DNA of 64,000 nt from Aquabacterium commune. GTDB taxonomy: Bacteria; Pseudomonadota; Gammaproteobacteria; Burkholderiales; Burkholderiaceae_C. Position 1 is the first letter of the stretch, and every line of letters starts with the position of its first letter. This document shows, piece after piece, positions 25,543 through 35,046 of this stretch. The DNA lies in the NCBI RefSeq assembly GCF_004362855.1, contig NZ_SNXW01000001.1, positions 308,121 to 372,120 of the forward strand, in the 5' to 3' direction. The notes under the pieces are model-generated. The model was not told where the DNA came from. It was given only the letters and a program-made list of their open reading frames with translations, and did not search any database. The position numbers and the translations under genes were made by a program.

Positions 25543-27117
25543 ATGCGCGCTGTGCTCCGCTCGTTCTTGCGCCCCCTCTTCATCGGCGGGATCGTCCTGC
25601 GCCACGGCCTGGACGGCCTCTTGCTGGACAGCCTGCGCCGCCCCGCCCTGACGAAACTGGCCCGTGTGCTGACCTTGGGCCGGCGCTTCAACGGCAGCCG
25701 CGGCCAGCGCCTGCGCGAAGCGCTGGAGCAGCTTGGCCCCATCTTCGTCAAGTTCGGCCAGATGCTGTCCACGCGGCGCGACCTGTTGCCGCCCGACGTG
25801 GCCGACGAGCTCGCCCGCCTGCAGGACGACGTGCCGCCGTTTTCCAGCGCGGAATCCGCCCGGCTGGTGGAAAAGGCCCTGGGCCGCCCGCTGAGCGCCG
25901 TGTTCAAACAGTTCGACGCCGACCCCATCGCCAGCGCCTCCATCGCCCAGGTGCACTTCGCCGTGCTGCACGATGGCCGCGAGGTGGCCGTCAAGGTGCT
26001 GCGCCCGGGCATGCTCGACGTCATCGACGACGACCTGGCCATCATGCGCACACTGGCCGGATGGGTGGAGCGCCTGTGGGCCGACGGCAAGCGCCTGAAG
26101 CCGCGCGAGGTGGTCGCCGAATTCGACAAATACCTGCACGACGAGCTGGACCTCGTGCGCGAGGCCGCCAATGCCGCCCAGCTGCGCCGCAACATGGCCG
26201 GCCTGGACCTGGTGCTCGTGCCCGAGATGATCTGGGACTTCTGCACCCCCACCGTGATGGTGATGGAGCGCATGAAGGGCGTGCCCATCAGCCAGCTGCA
26301 GCGACTGCGCGATGCCGGCGTGGACATCCGCAAGCTGGCGCGCGACGGTGTCACCATTTTCTTCACCCAGGTCTTCCGCGACGGCTTTTTCCACGCCGAC
26401 ATGCACCCGGGCAACATCCAGGTCAGCCTGGACCCACTGAGCTTCGGGCGCTACATCGCGCTCGATTTCGGCATCATCGGCACGCTCACCGAGGTTGACA
26501 AGGACTACCTGGCGCAAAACTTCATCGCCTTCTTTCACCGCGACTACAAGCGCGTGGCCGAGCTGCACATCGAAAGCGGCTGGGTCCCGGCCAACACCCG
26601 CGTGGACGAGCTCGAAGGCGCCATCCGCACCGTGTGCGAGCCCTACTTCGACCGCCCGCTGAAAGAAATCTCGCTGGGCCAGGTGCTGCTGCGCCTGTTC
26701 CAGATCTCGCGGCGCTTCAACGTCGAGATCCAGCCCCAGCTGGTGCTGCTGCAGAAAACCTTGCTCAATGTGGAAGGCCTGGGGCGCCAGCTCGACCCCG
26801 AGCTCGACCTCTGGAGCACGGCCAAGCCCTTCCTGGAGCGCTGGATGCACGAGCAGATCGGCTGGCGCGGCATGCTCGGCCGGCTCAAGCGCGAAGCGCC
26901 CCGCTACGCCAAGCTCCTGCCCGAGCTGCCCCGCCTGCTGCACCACCAGCTCGCACACGGCGACCGCGCCTTGCGCCAGGACCTGCAAGCCATCTTGAAA
27001 GAGCAGCGCCGCACCAACCGCACGCTGTCTGCGGCGCTGTGGCTGGGCCTGGGCTTCGCGCTCGGTCTGCTGGTGGCCCGCCTCTTGCTGACCCTGCACT
27101 CGCAGGGGGCGCTGTGA
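25543..27117 (+). CDS. ubiB: UbiB ATPase/atypical kinase of ubiquinone biosynthesis
   Basis: A 524-residue ADCK/UbiB-family protein. The N-terminal [14 protein letters not shown] contains the KxGQ motif, followed by the alanine-rich nucleotide loop ASASIAQVH, the invariant Lys in VAVKVLRPG, the FHADMHPGN catalytic segment and the ALDFGIIG metal loop. The C-terminus has a hydrophobic anchor (about 495-520). It supports ubiquinone synthesis at the inner membrane, probably by ATP-driven release of lipid intermediates. It is close behind ubiJ. Confidence 0.95.
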   Translation: MRAVLRSFLRPLFIGGIVLRHGLDGLLLDSLRRPALTKLARVLTLGRRFNGSRGQRLREALEQLGPIFVKFGQMLSTRRDLLPPDVADELARLQDDVPPFSSAESARLVEKALGRPLSAVFKQFDADPIASASIAQVHFAVLHDGREVAVKVLRPGMLDVIDDDLAIMRTLAGWVERLWADGKRLKPREVVAEFDKYLHDELDLVREAANAAQLRRNMAGLDLVLVPEMIWDFCTPTVMVMERMKGVPISQLQRLRDAGVDIRKLARDGVTIFFTQVFRDGFFHADMHPGNIQVSLDPLSFGRYIALDFGIIGTLTEVDKDYLAQNFIAFFHRDYKRVAELHIESGWVPANTRVDELEGAIRTVCEPYFDRPLKEISLGQVLLRLFQISRRFNVEIQPQLVLLQKTLLNVEGLGRQLDPELDLWSTAKPFLERWMHEQIGWRGMLGRLKREAPRYAKLLPELPRLLHHQLAHGDRALRQDLQAILKEQRRTNRTLSAALWLGLGFALGLLVARLLLTLHSQGAL

Positions 27118-27196
27118 CGCCACACGCCAGCGCCGCGGCCTGAGCCCGGTCTAAACTGCGCGCCCTGAGAAGTCCCCTCCGCCCTGCCCACGCACC

Positions 27197-28654
27197 ATGA
27201 ACACGACGCTGCTCGCTTTTGTGATCCTGTACCTGGTGGGCACCATGGGCATCGGCATCTACGCCGGCACGCGTGTCAAAAGCACGGCCGATTTTGCGGT
27301 CGCCGGGCGCAGCCTGCCGCTGGCCATGGTCATCACCACGACGTTTGCGACCTGGTTCGGTGCGGAAACGGTCATGGGCATCCCGGCCAAGTTCGTCGAT
27401 GCCGAGCATGGCGGCCTGCGCGCCGTGATCGAAGACCCCTTCGGCGCCTCGATGTGCCTGGTGCTGGTCGGCGCCTTCTTCGCCACGCGGCTTTACAGGA
27501 TGAGCCTGCTGACCATCGGCGACTTCTACCGTCACCGCTTCGGCAAGGGCGTGGAAATCTTCTGCTCCATCGCCATCATCCTGAGCTACCTGGGCTGGGT
27601 GGCCGCCCAGATCACGGCCTTGGGCCTGGTGTTTGCGGTGCTGTCGGGCGGGGCCATCGCACCCCCGGTGGGCATGGCCATCGGCACGACGCTGGTGCTG
27701 ATCTACGTGCTGATCGGCGGCATGCTGGCCGTGGCCTGGACGGACTTCGTGCAGATGATCGTGCTGGTGGTGGGCCTGAGCCTGATCGCCGTGATGGCCA
27801 GCGAGCAAGCCGGCGGTGCCAGCAAGGTGATGGCGCTGGCACACAGCAACGATTGGTTCCGCATCCTGCCCGAGCACACCCCCAACGGCTGGTTGTTTTT
27901 CATCGGCTCGGCCATCACCATGATGTTCGGCTCCATCCCGCAGCAGGACGTGTTCCAGCGCGTGATGTCGGCCAAGGACAGCGACACGGCGCGCAAGGGC
28001 GCCATCATCGGCGGCTTCGGCTACCTGGCCTTTGCCTTCGTGCCCATGTTCATCGTGGCCTCCTCGCTGATCATCATGCCGGATGAGACCAAGGCGCTGC
28101 TGGCCCATGACCCGCAGAAGGTGCTGCCCACGCTCATCCTCAGCAAGATGCCGCTGGTGGCGCAGATCTTCTTCTTCGGCGCCCTGGTGTCGGCCATCAA
28201 GTCCACCTCGTCGGCGACGCTGCTGGCGCCGTCCACCAGCTTCGTCGAGAACATCCTCAAGAACATCAAGCCGGGCATGAGCGACCAACAGGTGCTGCTG
28301 TCGCTGCGCATCACCATCTTCGTGTTCACCGCGCTGGTGCTGACCTATGCCATCCTGATGCAGGGCACGGCGATCTACGACCTGGTGTCCTCGGCTTACC
28401 AGATCACCCTGGTGGCCGCCTTCGTGCCGCTGACGCTGGGCCTGTTCTGGTCGCGCGCCACGACGCAGGGCGCGCTGCTGTCCATCGCCTCGGGCGTGGG
28501 CGTGTGGCTGGCCTTCCTGCTGGTGCCAGGCTGGGGTGAGGCCTTTCCGGGGCAGCTCGCCGGGGTGCTGGCGGCGCTGGCCGGGATGTTGCTGGGCTCT
28601 CTGGCACCGCAGCTCGTGGCCGACCACCGCAGCCACGTGGCGCACATGGCTTGA
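27197..28654 (+). CDS. Sodium:solute symporter family transporter
   Basis: A 485-residue integral membrane protein of the SSS family with about 13 hydrophobic segments, the early DFAVAGRSLPL signature and a central GxxxWVAAQITALG segment. Substrate cannot be read from the sequence; relatives carry organic acids, proline or pantothenate. It lies 79 bases after ubiB and 53 bases before fmdB on the same strand. No regulator or catabolic gene nearby hints at the substrate. Confidence 0.88.
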   Translation: MNTTLLAFVILYLVGTMGIGIYAGTRVKSTADFAVAGRSLPLAMVITTTFATWFGAETVMGIPAKFVDAEHGGLRAVIEDPFGASMCLVLVGAFFATRLYRMSLLTIGDFYRHRFGKGVEIFCSIAIILSYLGWVAAQITALGLVFAVLSGGAIAPPVGMAIGTTLVLIYVLIGGMLAVAWTDFVQMIVLVVGLSLIAVMASEQAGGASKVMALAHSNDWFRILPEHTPNGWLFFIGSAITMMFGSIPQQDVFQRVMSAKDSDTARKGAIIGGFGYLAFAFVPMFIVASSLIIMPDETKALLAHDPQKVLPTLILSKMPLVAQIFFFGALVSAIKSTSSATLLAPSTSFVENILKNIKPGMSDQQVLLSLRITIFVFTALVLTYAILMQGTAIYDLVSSAYQITLVAAFVPLTLGLFWSRATTQGALLSIASGVGVWLAFLLVPGWGEAFPGQLAGVLAALAGMLLGSLAPQLVADHRSHVAHMA

Positions 28655-28707
28655 ACGCGGGCAGCGGGTCCCCATCTAAAATGCGCTGTTCTTCGAGGTT
28701 TTGAGCC

Positions 28708-29082
28708 ATGCCCATCTACGCTTACCGCTGCAGTGCCTGCGGCCACGCCAAAGACGCCTTGCAAAAGATGTCCGACGCCCCTTTGACCACCTGCCCCGCC
28801 TGCGGCGCTGAAGCCTTCAGCAAACAAGTGACGGCCGCGGGCTTCCAGCTCAAGGGCTCCGGCTGGTACGTGACCGATTTCCGCGGTGGTTCGGGCGGCG
28901 CCAGCGCGCCTGCTGCAGCACCTGAGGGTTCGGCACCTGAGGCCGCAGCGGCCGGCACCACGGCGACCGACACGGCCAAGGCAGCCACCCCTGCACCGGC
29001 TGCGGCCTCCACCGACAGCGGCAGTGGCAGCGGCAGCTCGGGCACATCCTCCGGCGGCGGCGCGTCATCCACCTGTCACTGA
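28708..29082 (+). CDS. FmdB-family zinc ribbon protein
   Basis: A 124-residue protein. Residues 1-40 form an FmdB-type zinc ribbon: MPIYAYRCSACGH and then TTCPACG give two CxxC pairs. A short conserved GSGWYVTDF segment follows. The C-terminal half is low-complexity Ala/Ser/Gly/Thr and ends in CH. The family is annotated as a putative regulator but has no firm function. The fmdB-DUF502-aspS order seen here is common in Burkholderiales. Confidence 0.88.
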   Translation: MPIYAYRCSACGHAKDALQKMSDAPLTTCPACGAEAFSKQVTAAGFQLKGSGWYVTDFRGGSGGASAPAAAPEGSAPEAAAAGTTATDTAKAATPAPAAASTDSGSGSGSSGTSSGGGASSTCH

Positions 29083-29223
29083 GTCGCCTGCCGGCTGCCG
29101 TATAGTCCATTCAGTGCCCCACCTCGGTGAGGCACGCCGCGCGGAAACGGGCCTGGCACTTGCCGGGCCTCGCCGCTTTCGGGCGTCAACCGCCTCCTTC
29201 TGCCCCCTCACACGCCCCTCTTC

Positions 29224-29847
29224 GTGAAGAAATACATCTTTACCGGCCTGCTCGTCTGGCTGCCCCTGGCCATCACGATCTGGGTGCTGATGAACGTCGT
29301 CGGCGCCCTCGACGGCGTCTTCACCTGGCTGCTGCACGCCGTGATGGCCGTGCTGCCCACCGAGCTGCACCAGCCCCTGCTGGGCCTGCGTGACGTCCCG
29401 GGCTTGAGCGTGCTCATCCTGGTCACGGCCCTGTGGGTCACGGGCGTGGCGGCAACGAACATCGCGGGCCAGTGGCTGGTGAACCAGTCGAACAGGCTCA
29501 TCTCCCACATCCCCATCGTCAAGAGCATCTACACCTCGGTCAAGCAGGTGTCGGACACGCTGTTCTCCAGCAGCGGCCAGGCCTTCCGCCAGGCGGTGCT
29601 GGTCGAGTACCCGCGCCAGGGTTCCTGGACGATCGCCTTCGTCACGGGCAAGCCCACAGGCGAAGTCGGCGCCCTGCTGCCCGAGGACATGCTGACGCTG
29701 TACGTGCCGACCACGCCCAACCCGACCTCGGGCTTCATGCTGATCGTGCCGCGCAGCGACGTGCGCGAGCTGCACATGTCGGTGGACGAGGCCCTGAAAT
29801 ACATCATCTCGATGGGCGTGGTGGCGCCGCCGCCGACCCAATCCTGA
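29224..29847 (+). CDS. DUF502 family membrane protein
   Basis: A 207-residue protein starting with GTG (KKYIFTGLLVWLP). Two membrane segments lie near residues 5-30 and 55-80, followed by the conserved PIVKSIYTSVKQV segment and a soluble C-terminal domain with NPTSGFM. This is DUF502, found across proteobacteria, chloroplasts and plants (LIKE-COV), with no known biochemical role in bacteria. It lies 108 bases upstream of aspS. Confidence 0.88.
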   Translation: MKKYIFTGLLVWLPLAITIWVLMNVVGALDGVFTWLLHAVMAVLPTELHQPLLGLRDVPGLSVLILVTALWVTGVAATNIAGQWLVNQSNRLISHIPIVKSIYTSVKQVSDTLFSSSGQAFRQAVLVEYPRQGSWTIAFVTGKPTGEVGALLPEDMLTLYVPTTPNPTSGFMLIVPRSDVRELHMSVDEALKYIISMGVVAPPPTQS

Positions 29848-29955
29848 ACGACAATCGAGGGTTTGGGGCCCGCACCGCGGCTTGCCCCAACCGAGACATT
29901 GGCCACATGGCCGCCGCGTGCACCCTGCGCACGCCCTTTGCCGGAGAACACAACA

Positions 29956-31761
29956 ATGCGCACCACTTACTGTGGTCTGGTCAGCGAAGCGCTGATGGGC
30001 CAGACCGTGACGCTGATGGGCTGGGCCCACCGTCGCCGCGACCACGGCGGCGTGATCTTCATCGACCTGCGTGACCGCGAAGGCCTGGTGCAGGTCGTGT
30101 TCGACCCCGACCGCGCCGACTCCTTCAAGGTCGCTGAAGACGTGCGTGGCGAGTTCTGCCTGAAGATCACCGGCCTGGTGCGCCCCCGCCCCGCCGGCAC
30201 CGAGAACGCCGGCCTGACCAGCGGCAAGATCGAGATCCTGGCGCACAGCCTGGAAGTGCTGAACGCCTCGGTGACGCCCCCGTTCCAGATCGACGACGAC
30301 AACCTGTCGGAGACGACCCGCCTGACGCACCGCGTGCTGGACCTGCGCCGCCCCTACATGCAGAAGAACCTGATGCTGCGCTACCGCGTGGCGATGGAAG
30401 CGCGCAAGTTCCTGGACGAGCACGGCTTCGTTGACATCGAAACCCCGATGCTGACCAAGTCCACGCCCGAAGGCGCGCGCGACTACCTCGTGCCCTCGCG
30501 CGTGCACGACGGCCAGTTCTTCGCGCTGCCGCAGTCGCCCCAGCTGTTCAAGCAGCTGCTGATGGTGGCCGGCTTCGACCGCTACTACCAGATCACCAAG
30601 TGCTTCCGTGACGAAGACCTGCGCGCCGACCGTCAGCCCGAATTCACCCAGATCGACATCGAGACGAGCTTCCTGACCGAGCAGGAAATCCGCGACATGT
30701 TCGAAGGCATGATCCGCCATGTCTTCATGAAGGCGCTGAACGTGGACCTGGGCGCCTACCCGGTCATGAAGTACGCCGACGCCATGCACCGCTTCGGCTC
30801 GGACAAGCCCGACCTGCGCGTCAAGCTCGAATTCACCGAGCTGACCGACGTGATGGGCGACGTGGACTTCAAGGTCTTCTCGACGCCCGCCACGACCAAG
30901 GGCGGCCGCGTGGTGGCCTTGAACATCCCGGGCGGTGCCGCCATCAGCCGCGGCGAAATCGACGCCTACACCGAGTTCGTCAAGATCTACGGCGCCAAGG
31001 GCCTGGCCTGGATCAAGGTCAACGAAGTCGCGAAGGGCCGCGAGGGCCTGCAATCGCCCATCGTCAAGAACCTGCATGACGCGGCCATCGCCAAGATCCT
31101 GGAGCGCACGGCGGCCAAGGACGGCGACCTGATCTTCTTCGGCGCGGACAAGGAGAAGGTCGTCAACGACGCCATCGGCGCCCTGCGCCTGAAGGTCGGC
31201 CACTCCGACTTCGGCAAGAAGAACGGCCTGTTCGAAGACCGCTGGGCCCCGCTGTGGGTGGTGGACTTCCCGATGTTCGAGTACGACGACGAGTCGGAGC
31301 GCTGGAACGCCGTGCACCACCCCTTCACCGCGCCGAAGGACGGCCACGAGGACTACATGGACACGGACCCGGGCAAGTGCATTGCCAAGGCCTACGACAT
31401 GGTGCTCAACGGCTGGGAACTGGGTGGCGGCTCCATCCGCATCCACCGCGCCGACGTGCAGTCCAAGGTGTTCAGCGCCCTGAACATCAGCAAGGAAGAC
31501 GCCCAGGTGAAGTTCGGCTTCCTGCTGGACGCCCTGCAGTACGGCGCGCCCCCTCACGGTGGCCTGGCCTTCGGCCTGGACCGCCTGGTGACGCTGATGA
31601 CCAAGGCCGAGTCCATCCGCGACGTGATCGCCTTCCCCAAGACCCAGCGCGCCCAGTGCCTGCTGACGGGCGCCCCGTCGAACGTGGACGAAAAGCAGCT
31701 GCGCGAGCTGCACATCCGCCTGCGCAACGCCGCGGCCGCAGGTGGCGCCACGGCAGCCTGA
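29956..31761 (+). CDS. aspS: Aspartyl-tRNA synthetase
   Basis: A 601-residue class II synthetase of the bacterial type: an OB-fold anticodon-binding domain (1-110), motif 2 [14 protein letters not shown], the bacterial GAD insertion (about 290-420) and motif 3 [10 protein letters not shown]. It charges tRNA-Asp in the cytoplasm. The ATG at 29956 follows GGAGAACACAAC. The frame extends upstream to 29863 without conservation. An intrinsic terminator follows at 31806. Confidence 0.97.
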   Translation: MRTTYCGLVSEALMGQTVTLMGWAHRRRDHGGVIFIDLRDREGLVQVVFDPDRADSFKVAEDVRGEFCLKITGLVRPRPAGTENAGLTSGKIEILAHSLEVLNASVTPPFQIDDDNLSETTRLTHRVLDLRRPYMQKNLMLRYRVAMEARKFLDEHGFVDIETPMLTKSTPEGARDYLVPSRVHDGQFFALPQSPQLFKQLLMVAGFDRYYQITKCFRDEDLRADRQPEFTQIDIETSFLTEQEIRDMFEGMIRHVFMKALNVDLGAYPVMKYADAMHRFGSDKPDLRVKLEFTELTDVMGDVDFKVFSTPATTKGGRVVALNIPGGAAISRGEIDAYTEFVKIYGAKGLAWIKVNEVAKGREGLQSPIVKNLHDAAIAKILERTAAKDGDLIFFGADKEKVVNDAIGALRLKVGHSDFGKKNGLFEDRWAPLWVVDFPMFEYDDESERWNAVHHPFTAPKDGHEDYMDTDPGKCIAKAYDMVLNGWELGGGSIRIHRADVQSKVFSALNISKEDAQVKFGFLLDALQYGAPPHGGLAFGLDRLVTLMTKAESIRDVIAFPKTQRAQCLLTGAPSNVDEKQLRELHIRLRNAAAAGGATAA

Positions 31762-31802
31762 TCGGCGAGATGCGCCACCACACGCTCCCCGGAGCACGCC
31801 AC

Positions 31803-31828
31803 AAAGCCACCTCCGGGTGGCTTTTTTT
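31803..31828 (+). terminator. Intrinsic terminator of aspS
   Basis: GCCACC (31806-31811), a TCCG loop and GGTGGC (31816-31821) form a perfect six-pair stem extendable by A-T pairs, followed by seven T residues. It closes the fmdB-DUF502-aspS transcript and separates it from the metal-efflux block. Confidence 0.9.
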
Positions 31829-31979
31829 CAGGGGTCAGATTGTTCCGGTGCCCTGCATGGACGTGAAGAATGCGCCACAATGCGATGGCTGATGGCGTGA
31901 TCGAGCGCAAGCTCGTTTACCCTGGACCTCCTGCCCACACCGTGGTCGAGGTCACGGCCCACCCCACACACCCTGCTGC

Positions 31980-32330
31980 ATGCGCCCCGCCCTGCTCTGG
32001 CTGAGAACCCTGATCATCCTGACCACCGTCATGCTGACGATGGGCAAGGGTGCGTGGGCGCTGGAGATCACACCGGCCGCCGGGTCTGATGCGCCCGATC
32101 GCTGGGTGTGCGTGCTGGAAGATTCCCAGCAAGACCGGGGCAGCGATGCCGAGCAAGACCGGCACACCTTCTCCGGTGGCGACGACGATCGCGGTGAGTT
32201 GCTGATCCTGCACAAGCCCTGGGTCCCTTCGACCCACCCTGAAGTGCACCCCGCCATCCTCACGGACCTGGGTCCGGCCCAACCTTGGCTGAGCCTGCCC
32301 TTGCGCCCACCCAGGCTGATCGCCGGCTGA
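31980..32330 (+). CDS. Small exported hypothetical protein leading the metal-efflux operon
   Basis: A 116-residue frame with a convincing signal peptide (MRPALLWLRTLIILTTVMLT to about residue 28, GAWA). The mature part is acidic with Asp, Glu and His residues (CVLED, DRHTFSGGDDD, HKPW) and a proline-rich end (LPLRPPRLIAG). I do not recognise a family. It sits 119 bases before the CzcC-like gene, the place where czcI or cnrX-type small periplasmic proteins occur in other metal-resistance operons; this is a positional analogy only. A CGAGC-GCAA-GCTCG hairpin lies upstream at 31902-31915. Confidence 0.5.
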   Translation: MRPALLWLRTLIILTTVMLTMGKGAWALEITPAAGSDAPDRWVCVLEDSQQDRGSDAEQDRHTFSGGDDDRGELLILHKPWVPSTHPEVHPAILTDLGPAQPWLSLPLRPPRLIAG

Positions 32331-32449
32331 CCGCCGGCCCCACCCCCTCGGGGTGGTTCAGCGCGCACCTCGCTGTTCTGGCAAGTGCGCCCCCCTATTT
32401 CCAGCAACTCCGCTCGCCGGCTGCCATCTGGCGCCGGCGGCACCCACCC

Positions 32450-33799
32450 ATGTCGAAACACACCCTCCCTCCCTCACGCCTGGCTGGGCTGGCCTGGCTC
32501 TGCCTGGCAGGCCTGACCCTGCCAATCCACGCTCAGGTGACGCCCGCCCCGGCGAACACCCAGGCCGCCGCGCCACCGGCATCGGCCAGCGCTGCAGCGA
32601 CGGCCGCCGAGACCGTCCGCGTGCTCTCGCTGGACGAGCTGATCGCCACCGTGGTCGCCAACAACACCGAATTGCTGTCGGCCCAGCAAGCGCGGGTGAC
32701 CGCCACGGCAGGCATCCAGACCGCAACGGCCTATGCCAACCCGCGGCTGGAGTGGCAAAGCGGCCGCAACCAGGCCCGCATGCCGGGTGCCGTGCCGGGT
32801 GCGGTGCAAGGCTGGGGGGTGTCGCAGATGATCGAGAACCCTTCGGCGCGTGACGCCCGCCGGGGCGCTGCCGAGGCGGCCGCACGCGGTACCGAACACG
32901 CGATCACGCTGACGCGCAATGCCGTGGTCAGCGAAACCCGCCTGCGCGCCAGCGAGTACCTGCTGCGCCGCGCCGAAGCCGGCGTCACCAGCGAAGACCT
33001 GGCCCTGCTGGAGCAGGTGCGCGAGCGCGTGCGCTTGCGCGTGGCCAGCGGCGAGGCACCGCGCTACGAAGTCATCAAGGCCGATGCCGAAATCGTGCAC
33101 GCCCGCGAGCGCCAGCAGACGGCCGCCTTGCAGGCCGAGCAGGTGCTGCTGACCCTCAACCGCATGGCCAGCGGCCGCCTGCCGGCGCGTTGGAGCCTGG
33201 CGGGCTCGCTGCAGGAGGACAACCCCCTGCCCTCCCTGGCCGAGCTGATGGCGCAAGCCGAGACCGACAACCCCGAGCTGCGTGCCTTGCAAGCCGAGGT
33301 CGAGCGTGCGGAGGCGCAAATGCGCGGCGCGCGCGCCAGCCGCTGGCCGGGCGTGGAGCTGCGCGTGGGCCAGACGCGCGAGCCCGACCTGCGCCACTCC
33401 AGCGTCGGTGTGAGCGTGCAGATCCCGCTGCTGGACCGCCGCGACGGCGCCATCGGCGAAGCCGGCTCCGAACTGCGCCGCCTGCAAGGGCGCCTGGACG
33501 GCCGCCGCGCCGAGCTGCGCCAGCAGCTGCAGCATGCCTGGCAGGCCCTGGCCATTGCGCGGCTGCGCGTGCAGGCCCTGAGCGAAGGTGTGGTGCTCGA
33601 CGCCGAGGCCGCGCTGAAAGTCGCGCAGGCCGCCTACCGCTTCGGCGAGCGCGGCATCCTGGACGTGCTGGACGCACAACGGGTGCTGCGCTCTGCGCGC
33701 CTGAACCTGCTGGAAGCCCGCTTCCAGTCCCAGGCCGCCCGCATCGAACTGGAAACCCTGGCAGGCCGCTTCGCCGCCTCGCCCACCACCCCGCAGTGA
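32450..33799 (+). CDS. CzcC/CusC-like outer-membrane channel protein (TolC family)
   Basis: A 449-residue outer-membrane efflux protein with a signal peptide ending near IHA (residue 28) and two copies of the long coiled-coil region of the TolC fold. Typical segments are ANPRLEWQSGRN and the C-terminal RFGERGILDVLDAQRVL. The Ala/Pro-rich linker after the signal peptide is unusual but harmless. It forms the outer-membrane exit of the tripartite pump made with the next two genes. The ATG at 32450 was chosen because the signal peptide begins there; the frame is open back to 32285. Confidence 0.88.
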   Translation: MSKHTLPPSRLAGLAWLCLAGLTLPIHAQVTPAPANTQAAAPPASASAAATAAETVRVLSLDELIATVVANNTELLSAQQARVTATAGIQTATAYANPRLEWQSGRNQARMPGAVPGAVQGWGVSQMIENPSARDARRGAAEAAARGTEHAITLTRNAVVSETRLRASEYLLRRAEAGVTSEDLALLEQVRERVRLRVASGEAPRYEVIKADAEIVHARERQQTAALQAEQVLLTLNRMASGRLPARWSLAGSLQEDNPLPSLAELMAQAETDNPELRALQAEVERAEAQMRGARASRWPGVELRVGQTREPDLRHSSVGVSVQIPLLDRRDGAIGEAGSELRRLQGRLDGRRAELRQQLQHAWQALAIARLRVQALSEGVVLDAEAALKVAQAAYRFGERGILDVLDAQRVLRSARLNLLEARFQSQAARIELETLAGRFAASPTTPQ

Positions 33800-33812
33800 G
33801 CCAAGACACGCC

Positions 33813-35042
33813 ATGAAGACACCCACGAACTCCCTCCCGCTGGCCCTGTCGGCCAAATCCGCTTTCACCCTCAGCCTCACTGTCTCCGCCATCCTGGCCT
33901 TGAGCCTGGCGATGTCCGCCTGTGGCGATGCGAAGAAAGACGGCACGGCCGCCGCAGCTGCCGCATCCGGCGCCTCCGCAGCCTCTGACGCCTCGGCGGC
34001 AGAGGCGATGGACGTCACCATCAAGCCCGACATGGCGGCCAATTTCAAGGTCGCCAAGGTGGCCCGCGAACCGATTGCCATGGTGCAAGAGGTGAGTGGC
34101 CGCATCGAGGCCAACGAGCGCCAGGTGACCCGCATCGGCGCGGGCGTCACCGGTCGCGTCACGCAGGTGCTGGCCGAGGTCGGCGACCGCGTGCGCCCCG
34201 GCCAGGTGCTGGCCCATGTGGCCAGCCCGGAGCTCGCCACCGCGCAGCTGTCCTACCTGCGCGCCCACGCCTCGACCCAACTGGCCGAGCGCGCCGTGGA
34301 GCGCGCCCGCCAGCTCATCCAGGCCGATGTGATCGGCTCGGCCGAACTGCAGCGCCGCGAGTCCGAGCTGTCCATCGCGCGGGCCGAACTGCGCGCCGCC
34401 GGCGACCAGCTCACGCTGGTGGGCATCCCGCGCGATGCCATCGCCAAGCTGCGCGACTCGGGCAGCCTGTCGCCGCACGCGCTGGTGGTGGCCACGCAAG
34501 CCGGTGTGGTGGTCGAGCGCAAGGTCAGCCAGGGCCAGGTGGCCCAGCCGGGCGACCCGCTGTTCACCGTGGCCGACCTGGGCAATGTCTGGGTCGTGGG
34601 CGCCCTGCCCGAGCAAGCCGCCCGCAATGCGCGCATCGGCCAGCAGATCGAGATCAGCGTGCCGGCCATCGGCAAGCAGCTCTCGGGCCGCGTCATCCAG
34701 ATCGCCGACACCGTCTCGCCCGAAACCCGCACCGTGCCCTTGCGCACGCAGGTGGACAACGCCGCACACGAGCTCAAGCCTCAGATGCTGGCCACCATGC
34801 GCATCGCCGGCACGCCGGTGGATGCGCTGGCCGTGCCGACCTTGGCCGTGGTGCGTGACAACGACCGCGACCACGTCTTTGTGCAGGTCTCGCCCACACG
34901 CTTTCGCCTCACGCCCGTCGAGCTGGGGGCGGCCAGCGAAGGCCGCCGTCCGGTCCTCAAGGGCCTGGCCGAGGGCACGCCGGTCGTCGTCGAAGGCGCC
35001 TTCCACCTGAACAACGAGCGCAAGCGCGCCGAACTGGAGTAA
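33813..35042 (+). CDS. CzcB-like periplasmic adaptor of heavy-metal RND efflux
   Basis: A 409-residue membrane-fusion protein. The N-terminus has a signal sequence and a lipobox-like LAMSACGD, so it may be a lipoprotein. A lipoyl domain (GRIEANERQVTRIG and later VVVERKVSQGQVAQPGDPLF) flanks an alpha-hairpin, followed by beta-barrel and C-terminal domains. It lacks the His-rich N-terminal metal-binding extension of classical CzcB. It lies 13 bases after the channel gene and 4 bases before the pump gene. Confidence 0.9.
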   Translation: MKTPTNSLPLALSAKSAFTLSLTVSAILALSLAMSACGDAKKDGTAAAAAASGASAASDASAAEAMDVTIKPDMAANFKVAKVAREPIAMVQEVSGRIEANERQVTRIGAGVTGRVTQVLAEVGDRVRPGQVLAHVASPELATAQLSYLRAHASTQLAERAVERARQLIQADVIGSAELQRRESELSIARAELRAAGDQLTLVGIPRDAIAKLRDSGSLSPHALVVATQAGVVVERKVSQGQVAQPGDPLFTVADLGNVWVVGALPEQAARNARIGQQIEISVPAIGKQLSGRVIQIADTVSPETRTVPLRTQVDNAAHELKPQMLATMRIAGTPVDALAVPTLAVVRDNDRDHVFVQVSPTRFRLTPVELGAASEGRRPVLKGLAEGTPVVVEGAFHLNNERKRAELE

Positions 35043-35046
35043 GGCC

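Noticed and set aside
29956..31761. AspS as a non-discriminating enzyme that also charges tRNA-Asn
   Set aside because: This depends on the absence of AsnRS and presence of GatCAB in the genome, which cannot be judged from the window.
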